Positions 58,315-64,000 of a stretch of DNA of 64,000 nucleotides are shown here, one piece after another (position 1 is the stretch's first letter; every line of letters begins with the position of its first letter). A program made the translations under genes and the position numbers. The stretch is from Rhodohalobacter sulfatireducens (GTDB taxonomy: Bacteria > Bacteroidota > Rhodothermia > Balneolales > Balneolaceae). The stretch is taken from the NCBI RefSeq assembly GCF_022012475.1, contig NZ_JAKLWS010000006.1, positions 124,001 through 188,000 on the forward strand, given 5' to 3'. Below the pieces are notes generated by a model that did not search any database, was not told the origin of the DNA, and saw nothing but the letters and a program-made list of their open reading frames with translations.

Positions 58315-58953
58315 ATGAAAAACTTCCTATCCATAACATTTATTAAATACTTACTTCTTGTCAGTTTTTTACTGGCTGGTGTGGGGGAAGTTTTTTCATT
58401 TCAATCGACGTTTGTACCGCTAAGTGAAAGCAGGTTGTGGATTGAGGGTAGTTCCAATGTAAATGAATTTGAATGCCAGGCTGAAGAATATGATGGCGAA
58501 GCAACAATTCCACAAGAGGAAGACCCATTGGAAAATGTTGCACCTGTAGAAAACCAAATATTATCGATAAAGGTAGATATTCAGGTTGACAGTATAGAAT
58601 GCGGTAAACGAAAAATGAACCAGGATCTGCAAAAAGCACTACAAGCAGAAAAATATCCTCAGATCAGTTTCCTGTATCAAAGTGCTGAGTTGTTAAGCGA
58701 ACCGGAGAACCCGGACGATGGATTTCAACTTGAGGTTCAAGGATTGTTAACCATAGCAGGTACCACAAAGGAAATTAAATTTACGACGGAAGCGTACTAT
58801 ATAAATTCGGGAAGTGTACGTGCACGGGGTGGTACTACAATTAATATGACTGACTTTGGCGTTGAACCTCCCACTGCTTTGATGGGATTAATTCGGGCTA
58901 ACGAGGAACTCACCGTTAATTTTGATCTGATTGCCAAACCCAGAAATATATAG
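58315..58953 (+). CDS. YceI-family secreted protein, copy 2
   Basis: A 212-aa exported YceI protein, clearly diverged from copy 1. A signal peptide spans about residues 1-29 (FIKYLLLVSFLLAGVGEVFSFQ). The family blocks are LWIEGSSNVNEFECQAEEYDGEA, ALQAEKYPQISFLYQSAELL and INMTDFGVEPPTALMGLIRANEELTVNFDL. Two cysteines (in FECQAEE and IECGKRK) could form a disulfide. It lies between copy 1 and the nitroreductase-like gene. Confidence 0.9.
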   Translation: MKNFLSITFIKYLLLVSFLLAGVGEVFSFQSTFVPLSESRLWIEGSSNVNEFECQAEEYDGEATIPQEEDPLENVAPVENQILSIKVDIQVDSIECGKRKMNQDLQKALQAEKYPQISFLYQSAELLSEPENPDDGFQLEVQGLLTIAGTTKEIKFTTEAYYINSGSVRARGGTTINMTDFGVEPPTALMGLIRANEELTVNFDLIAKPRNI

Positions 58954-58963
58954 AGTAAGAGAG

Positions 58964-59635
58964 ATGTTAAAAAAATGGATCGATGAGATTCGTAAACAAT
59001 CGGATCTCTATAAGTCAAACTGTTGGAAATATCACATATCGGGAAATGTAATTGAACTTTCCATTTTGCCAGATTACATGAAACAGAAGAAAACCTATCG
59101 ATGTTCCGTGATTTCTGTAGGCCAGGTACTAAAAGCTCTATCGAAAAAGATCGAAAAAGAAAATCTAAACTTTCATATTCAAAGTTTTTCAAATCTTGAA
59201 AATCCGGAAATTGTAGCAACAATTCGAACGGATGAAAAAAATGAATTTACCGGTAATTCCAGTCTCAAAGAAAAAAGTTACGACTCGAAGCAGGATGTAG
59301 CTTCATTGACTCAAACAATTGCGAAGAAATATAAACTTGAAGTTCAAGAGGTGGAAGCTACTTCACAATTGAATTTGGAGGAAATATCAACTGAGAACTA
59401 TCCAAGATGGATAGCTGTTTATTCCACCTTCAACAATCCGTTTACGTGGTTGAATATTGGCTATTTTAAAGAATCTCTTCGAAATGAGTTTGCAGGTCTC
59501 CCATCATCACAAAAATCCTGTTTTTTAGATTTTTGTGATGCTAAGGCAAATGAATTCCCAAGCTTGAAGATTCCCGAAAGTAAATATGTCCAGTTACTGA
59601 TAGGTATTCAGCCGATAAGTGTATCTGTCGAATAA
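58964..59635 (+). CDS. Hypothetical protein, possibly nitroreductase-like (Acg type)
   Basis: A 223-aa soluble protein starting at ATG 58964 (upstream codons overlap the YceI stop). The first half, SNCWKYHISGNVIELSILPDYMKQ then SVGQVLKALSKKIEKENLNFHIQSF, resembles the N-terminal half of Acg-family nitroreductases (HNxQPWxF...), but the HN-QPW motif itself is changed to SNCWKY. The end, KYVQLLIGIQPISV, resembles the family's last strand. It is about 100 residues shorter than typical Acg proteins. The assignment is tentative; the protein is otherwise unrecognised. Confidence 0.5.
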   Translation: MLKKWIDEIRKQSDLYKSNCWKYHISGNVIELSILPDYMKQKKTYRCSVISVGQVLKALSKKIEKENLNFHIQSFSNLENPEIVATIRTDEKNEFTGNSSLKEKSYDSKQDVASLTQTIAKKYKLEVQEVEATSQLNLEEISTENYPRWIAVYSTFNNPFTWLNIGYFKESLRNEFAGLPSSQKSCFLDFCDAKANEFPSLKIPESKYVQLLIGIQPISVSVE

Positions 59636-59641
59636 ACCTCG

Positions 59642-60088
59642 CTATTTTTTTTCAACTGTTGAAATAATTTCCACATCATTCAACATTGTTTTATGAACCG
59701 GACATTTTTTAGAGATTTCAAGTAGCCGGTTCAATTGCTCTTCGCTTAAATCTCCCTTCACTATCAAGTCTTTTTCAATTTTATCAATGCGGGCTTTGGG
59801 GTCGTCACAATCTTCACAATCCTCAGCATGAGCTTTATGGTGCCGCATTTCAACATAAATATCTTCAACCGGCCACTCTTTTCTGTCGGCATACATCTTT
59901 AACGTTATGACAGTACAAGAACCAAGCGACATTAAAAGATAGTCATACGGATCCGGCCCCTCATCTTTGCCGCCAACATGTTCCGGTTCATCGGCAATTA
60001 ACTCATGCTTACCGGCTGTCATAACTGTTTTATAGTTCTCTTCTCCTAAATGAAAATGAACAATTTTCTTCTTGTCTGAATCTGACAT
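59642..60088 (-). CDS. OsmC-family protein
   Basis: A 148-aa OsmC/YhfA-type protein. The two cysteines of the thiol peroxidase site are in SLGSCTVITLKMYADRKEWP (near residue 58) and KKCPVHKTML (near 129). HELIADEPEHVGGKDEGPDPYDYLLMSLG is the family N-terminal block. OsmC proteins reduce organic hydroperoxides. A third cysteine cluster (CEDCDD) is a variable region. Convergent with the nitroreductase-like gene. Confidence 0.93.
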   Translation of the reverse strand: MSDSDKKKIVHFHLGEENYKTVMTAGKHELIADEPEHVGGKDEGPDPYDYLLMSLGSCTVITLKMYADRKEWPVEDIYVEMRHHKAHAEDCEDCDDPKARIDKIEKDLIVKGDLSEEQLNRLLEISKKCPVHKTMLNDVEIISTVEKK

Positions 60089-60841
60089 ATTAAATTTTGT
60101 TTATTACTGTTGATGTCGTTTGGCAATAATACAATTTAATTTTGAATTGGATATAACGATAGATTCAAATCACGTACAATTATACTTAATGACGCCTCTT
60201 CGGTTAAGAGAGGGCTTTGCAGAAACAAAGATTTATTTTTCCCAAGTAGTCGGGATCGTACCTCCTCATTGTCCCGAGGGATCCCTTTGGGGCGCTCAAA
60301 CTGACGTACTATTGAGCGCAGTGGAGCAGCCTGCCCCGAACCGTCGGGGAAGTCGAAATACCCCCAGTATTTCAAAGCCCTCTAAGACTTATCCTAGGAA
60401 CTTTTTTTCTCCCATCGGGATTCCTGCGGGGGAAGGAGGCAATGGGGGTATAACCAGAACGTGATATTGAGAATTTTTCCAGATATCCGACCCAATCAAT
60501 GTTCACAAGGCCATCCCCCTTTTCCCAGAACAGCTTTCGGGATCGCTTTTCGCTAAAGCGTTCAAAAAATGAGTCCATTCCCAACTGGTCAAGTGTGAAG
60601 TGAAAAGTCAGTTGTTCCCCTTTGCCATTGCCAAAAACTTAGATCAAGTGCAGAATTGTCTTGTAGATGACAGAATAGTTCTTCCAGAAAGCCAAACTCT
60701 TCATTATTCAAATGATCCTTTCAAATACCGGTTGAGGTATCACTAGAAACGATTTCTTAACAATCTGGTCATCAAAAGCTAACAATTGGAACATCCTCAA
60801 ATAACATTCGATGGTTTTATTCTAAATAAACATCATCTACC
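60089..60841. other. 753-base intergenic region with repeat-rich element
   Basis: No gene is convincing here; the reading frames at 60120-60464 (plus) and 60372-60584 (minus) are low-complexity and cross palindromes. The centre (60209-60383) holds an inverted-repeat element described separately. The stretch from 60470 to 60841 looks like plain AT-rich non-coding sequence and probably includes the promoter of the downstream phosphoesterase. Confidence 0.6.
60209..60383. repeat. Inverted-repeat-bounded element with internal palindromes
   Basis: The outer arms 60209-60219 (AGAGGGCTTTG) and 60373-60383 (CAAAGCCCTCT) are perfectly complementary over 11 bases. Inside are the palindromes CCCCGA-ACCG-TCGGGG (60334-60349) and a segment around AGGGATCCCT (near 60278). 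The element is about 175 bases, does not encode a protein and resembles a REP or MITE-type unit. Confidence 0.6.
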
Positions 60842-61657
60842 ATGATAAAAAGACCGATCGACATTGTTGTCCTATCAGACATACATCTTGGAACCGTTGG
60901 TTGCCATGCACTTGAACTGCTTCAATACCTGAACTCCATCGATCCAAAAATCATGATTTTAAACGGTGATTTTGTGGATGTGTGGAATTTCAGAAAGTAT
61001 TACTGGCCGGAATCTCACATGATGGTTCTTCGGACGATGTTAACCATGATGACCAACGGTACCGACATATACTACCTGACCGGAAATCACGATGAAGTTC
61101 TCAGAAAAGTATCCAGCCTGCAACTGGGGCCCCTCTTTATTCGGGATAAGCTGATTCTTGAATTGAACGGAGAAAAAGTCTGGATTTTCCACGGAGATAT
61201 TTTTGATATCACCATGAAGCACAGCAAGTGGGTAGCCAAAATTGGTGGGAAAGGCTACGATTTGTTGATTCTGCTAAACAGGATCATCAACAGAATCACT
61301 GAAAAGTTTGGCCGTGGGAAATTGTCGCTCTCCAAGAAGATTAAAAACAGTGTAAAAAAGGCGGTTCGGTTTATTGAGGATTTTGAAACTACGGCAATTG
61401 AACTCGCCATCGACCAGGGATATGACTATGTGATCTGCGGGCATATCCATCAACCCAAAATCAGGGGTTATGAAAATGAAAAAGGCTCAGTTATTTACAT
61501 GAATTCGGGAGATTGGGTAGAGAATCTAACCGCCCTTGAGTTTGATGGAGACGAATGGAGCATGTTCAAATTCAGAGAAGAGGATTTTGCCCAGGACGAA
61601 CGCATCGAAAAGTTGATCCGCTCTCACAAACGTAATTCACAGGTTTATATCAAATGA
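60842..61657 (+). CDS. Metallophosphoesterase, LpxH-like (UDP-2,3-diacylglucosamine pyrophosphatase family)
   Basis: A 271-aa calcineurin-like phosphoesterase. Metal motifs are DIVVLSDIHLGTVG (residues 7-20), LNGDFVDVWN near 39-48, TGNHDE near 80 and GHIHQPKIRG with IWIFHGDIFD near 115. LpxH-like enzymes hydrolyse UDP-2,3-diacylglucosamine in lipid A synthesis; relatives of this extended type in Bacteroidota-like genomes are also annotated so, without proof. Its end overlaps the next gene by four bases (ATGA). Confidence 0.88.
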   Translation: MIKRPIDIVVLSDIHLGTVGCHALELLQYLNSIDPKIMILNGDFVDVWNFRKYYWPESHMMVLRTMLTMMTNGTDIYYLTGNHDEVLRKVSSLQLGPLFIRDKLILELNGEKVWIFHGDIFDITMKHSKWVAKIGGKGYDLLILLNRIINRITEKFGRGKLSLSKKIKNSVKKAVRFIEDFETTAIELAIDQGYDYVICGHIHQPKIRGYENEKGSVIYMNSGDWVENLTALEFDGDEWSMFKFREEDFAQDERIEKLIRSHKRNSQVYIK

Positions 61658-62709
61658 AAATACTTTATGGAATACAGGGAACGGGTCATGGTCACATTAG
61701 CAGAGCGCGGGAAATTATCCCGATTCTCTCCCAAAAAGCAGATGTGGATGTACTGGTAAGCGGCTATAACTGTAGCATGAACCTGGAAGATATTGATGTG
61801 ATTCAGAAAAGGGGAATCAGCCTTACATATGATTCTGAAGGCAGCGTTTCTTACCTGAAAACTGCACTCAACCTCAAGCCTATCACATTTGTTCGCGATA
61901 TCCAGGCCTTAAACGTAAAAGAGTACAACCTAATCGTTTCCGATTTTGAACCGGTGACAGCCTGGGTTTCTCAACAAAAAAATGTTTTCTCGATTGCACT
62001 CAGTCATCAGGCATCATTTGTCTCTGAAAAGTCTCCCCGGCCGGCAAAACGATCTGTGATTGGCGAACAAATCTTGAAACATTTTGCACCCTGTACGACA
62101 CACATTGGTTTTCATTTTAAAATGTACGATTCATTCATCCTACCTCCCATTATCCGCAGAGATGTTCGGTCGCTCTCTCCAAAAAAAGGTTCTCATGTTA
62201 CCGTTTACCTGCCTGCTTTTAATCATCAAAAATTACTTCAAAAATTTCTTAGGGTGCCGGAAGTTGAATGGCACATTTTTTCACCTGCATGCGAGAATTC
62301 ATATAATGTGATGAATGTGACGGTTAACCCGGTTGGAAACAAAACGTTCCTGGACAGCATGAAAAACAGTTTTGGGGTGATTACAGGGGCCGGATTTGAA
62401 ACTTGTGCCGAGGCGATGTTCCTTGGGAAAAAGCTGCTTGCAATACCAATATCTAACCAGTATGAACAGTATTGCAACGCAGCAGCCTTGAAAAAAATGG
62501 GGGTTCAGACTATTCGAAAAGTGGATGAATCTTTCGTAGACATACTACGGAATTGGGTGGATCAAACTCCCGCAGTAGAGCTTTCAGAAATTGCCGATAC
62601 CTCAAAGTTAGTTGATCTGCTCATAAAACTGGGGATAAAACAACAGAGCCCCATTCAATCCGAAGATCTTCTTGAAAAAGAAGTAAGCAGGCCATTTTTA
62701 ACAGTTTAG
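61654..62709 (+). CDS. Glycosyltransferase-like protein (MJ1255/VC2487 family)
   Basis: A 351-aa protein of the MJ1255/VC2487 family, a GT-B fold glycosyltransferase-like group. The N-terminus ILYGIQGTGHGHISRAREIIPIL is diagnostic. The C-terminal half has GVITGAGFETCAEAMFLGKKLLAIPISNQYEQYCNAAAL, a UDP-sugar-binding pattern. It is co-transcribed with the LpxH-like gene (overlap of four bases). The role is unknown but glycolipid modification is plausible. Confidence 0.88.
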   Translation: MKILYGIQGTGHGHISRAREIIPILSQKADVDVLVSGYNCSMNLEDIDVIQKRGISLTYDSEGSVSYLKTALNLKPITFVRDIQALNVKEYNLIVSDFEPVTAWVSQQKNVFSIALSHQASFVSEKSPRPAKRSVIGEQILKHFAPCTTHIGFHFKMYDSFILPPIIRRDVRSLSPKKGSHVTVYLPAFNHQKLLQKFLRVPEVEWHIFSPACENSYNVMNVTVNPVGNKTFLDSMKNSFGVITGAGFETCAEAMFLGKKLLAIPISNQYEQYCNAAALKKMGVQTIRKVDESFVDILRNWVDQTPAVELSEIADTSKLVDLLIKLGIKQQSPIQSEDLLEKEVSRPFLTV

Positions 62710-62713
62710 CACG

Positions 62714-63235
62714 TTACTCGCCAATTCCCGGCAGATATTTTTCATTAATAATATTCAGGTGATGGAGCTCATGGCCGGTGATCACATAACCGGTTGCTCT
62801 CACCGTAAATGAGAACTCACTAATTGTGCCTCTTCTGAGAAGCTCTTCTTCCGTGAAATTTGAGAAGAGAGCAAGAGTTGCTTGTCGGGTGGCATCGTAC
62901 TGCTCTTGGAGCTGATCTAATGACTGTTCGTTGAAATTTGTCTCTTTCATGTAGAGATCCTGGTCAAATCCCTGCAGCGGTTTCGACTCTCCCCTGGCAA
63001 GGCATAGTGCCCGGTAGTTGAAGATTCTCTCTGTATCAATAATGTGGCCAAAGACCTGTTTTAGGGTCCATTTTCCCTCTCCATATCGATACATTGCATC
63101 ACCATCAGATAACCCTTGAAAAAGATTTTTCATCTCTTGTGCATTAGACCGAAGCTGATCTTCAAGCGGTACATTATTACTAAGTTTTATATAGCGTGCA
63201 TAAAATTCGCCATATTCATTATGTTCGATCTTCAT
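62714..63235 (-). CDS. DinB-family protein
   Basis: A 173-aa four-helix-bundle protein of the DinB/DUF664 superfamily. The metal-binding histidines fit the pattern: His64 in QVFGHIIDTERI and the pair HELHH near 155-159. The N-terminal MYRYGEGKWTLKQVFGH block is typical. These proteins are often thiol-transferases or metal-dependent hydrolases; function here is unknown. Convergent with the glycosyltransferase. Confidence 0.92.
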   Translation of the reverse strand: MKIEHNEYGEFYARYIKLSNNVPLEDQLRSNAQEMKNLFQGLSDGDAMYRYGEGKWTLKQVFGHIIDTERIFNYRALCLARGESKPLQGFDQDLYMKETNFNEQSLDQLQEQYDATRQATLALFSNFTEEELLRRGTISEFSFTVRATGYVITGHELHHLNIINEKYLPGIGE

Positions 63236-63543
63236 AATATCATTAAGGGTTCATGAATATTAGAGTTCAAAAGTCAGCGTATGAGTGTATCAATACAGTT
63301 TTTAGATAACATGTAAATCTACTCATTGGAGTCATCGGATGAGTATATTGAAAGTGGAACGATAGCTAAAGACAAATTTACTCATCCGATGACTTGTACC
63401 TGTTTCAAAATAATAAAAAAGGCCCTGATCAACAGAGCCTTTTCCCTATCGGTGACTAGATTACCCCTCATTACACACCCTTTTCGAGGGCTGGCAAGAG
63501 GGGTAGTGCAATGATCAACATTTTATTATCAAAATCACATTTA
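63236..63543. other. 308-base intergenic region
   Basis: It contains a perfect 15-bp inverted repeat (63331-63345 with 63379-63393, GTCATCGGATGAGTA and its complement, 33-base loop) and the hairpin at 63420-63437 listed as a terminator. The rest shows no reading frame I would accept. Confidence 0.7.
63414..63437 (-). terminator. Hairpin terminator for the partial minus-strand gene
   Basis: AGGC-C-CTG and CAG-A-GCCT (63420-63427 and 63433-63440 approximately) form an eight-pair stem with one mismatch around a short loop. Read on the minus strand it is followed by TTTTTTATTATT. It is about 105 bases after the stop of the gene ending at 63544. Confidence 0.6.
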
Positions 63544-64000
63544 TTATTCAACGGAATGTGTCGAAACATTTGTAACCGCATTCTGCTCGCCACCTGCATA
63601 TGAGATCGTTTCATATGGTATCAAAACTCCGTCGGCTTCTCTCCAATCGCTCGATACCACTTTAACTTCTACCTGCTCGCCCGCCTGGGGATCAAACTGT
63701 CGGTAAGTTCTCACTATTGGGTAGGATGTTTCAGGGTCAAGATACAGGTGTAGTGTCGGCTCTGCCTCAACGCGGATGTGAGCCAACTCTTGTCCTTCCA
63801 TCTCTTCCATCCCCAAATACTCAACATTTAACTGATCTCTGTTGAGCGCAAGATAGACAGGGTGTCGATGGTACTCAGCCATTAACTGTTGCTTCTGTGC
63901 AGGCTGCATTGGCATTTCATTTCCGCCCATCTGCATTGAGCCTTCTCCATCCTCAATCTGCATGGTTACCTGGCCCATCGGCATGGTGACATCAGCCACC
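63544..64000 (-). CDS. Partial protein with LolA-like/outer-membrane lipoprotein-sorting-like C-terminal domain
   Basis: About 151 codons of a gene whose start lies beyond the window; the GTG at 63999 is not a credible start. The fragment begins with a Met/Gln/Gly-rich segment (MPMGQVTMQIEDGEGSMQMGG), then VYLALNRDQLNVEYLGMEEMEGQELAHIRVEAEPTLHLYLDPETSYPIVRTYRQ, which resembles the LolA-like/DUF4292 domains attached to the ends of secreted M16 peptidases or lipoproteins in this bacterial group. The parent protein cannot be named. Confidence 0.6.
   Translation of the reverse strand, partial: VADVTMPMGQVTMQIEDGEGSMQMGGNEMPMQPAQKQQLMAEYHRHPVYLALNRDQLNVEYLGMEEMEGQELAHIRVEAEPTLHLYLDPETSYPIVRTYRQFDPQAGEQVEVKVVSSDWREADGVLIPYETISYAGGEQNAVTNVSTHSVE

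Noticed and set aside
60120-60584. Two overlapping reading frames in the 753-base gap
   Set aside because: They cross palindromic repeats, have low-complexity, Pro/Ser/Arg-rich translations and no recognisable family; composition is non-coding.

Overview
The window is chromosomal DNA of moderately low GC content. It most likely comes from a marine or halophilic member of the Balneolota/Rhodothermota branch near Bacteroidota. This is inferred from the gene repertoire: a menaquinone-type UbiE/MenG, an S1 protein with an acidic N-terminus, a 7TM-HD phosphohydrolase, YceI proteins, an SQR/TusE/DsrE cluster and few strong Shine-Dalgarno sites. No marker gene fixes the genus. No prophage, insertion sequence or CRISPR array is visible.

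Region 1 (1-18.8 kb) is energy metabolism. Complex I distal-arm genes lie on the minus strand as two separated pieces, nuoJ-nuoK (17.1-17.9 kb) and nuoL-nuoM (1-3.5 kb, nuoM cut by the window edge). Between them is a mostly plus-strand block. It holds a ten-gene Mrp/Mbh-type cation/proton antiporter operon (mrpE, F, G, MbhD-like, MbhE-like, B, C, D, a second D-like subunit, a 71-aa membrane protein and a third D-like subunit), a CBS-domain membrane protein, two small minus-strand genes and a gluconate operon (kinase, 6-phosphogluconate dehydrogenase, GntP permease). UppP follows nuoJ's upstream side.

Region 2 (19-30.4 kb) is housekeeping: a MoxR ATPase, an orphan small protein, rpsA, cmk, rpsT, gpmI, clpC, a secreted propeller-like protein and a glycosyltransferase. 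Region 3 (30.4-31.4 kb) is a tRNA cluster (Pro, Arg, Cys, Glu, His, Glu) that also holds a hairpin-riddled degenerate tRNA-Pro copy and a perfect 19-bp inverted repeat.

Region 4 (31.4-53.9 kb) opens with a sulfur-relay operon (SQR-like flavoprotein, TusE-like, DsrE-like). It continues with an oxidoreductase, a Dabb lipoprotein, a VOC protein, a GH3 glucosidase, a lipase, surE, panB-fabZ, ubiE, a histidine phosphatase, a ComF protein, a RodZ-like protein, ligA, a 7TM-HD protein, a Xer recombinase and xseA.

Region 5 (54-60 kb) is the most interesting. A sensor kinase with a FixL-type haem-PAS signature and a NarL/NreC-type response regulator are followed by a porin, two YceI proteins and a nitroreductase-like protein. 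The porin promoter and the promoter of the sulfur-relay operon 22 kb away share an approximately 89-bp module. It contains two 15-bp palindromes close to the known NreC site (TAGGG-N4-CCCTA), a third small palindrome and a common core-promoter-like element, all with identical spacing. This suggests an oxygen-responsive regulon. The window ends with an OsmC protein, a repeat-rich gap, an LpxH-like phosphoesterase, a glycosyltransferase, a DinB protein and a partial lipoprotein-sorting-like protein.
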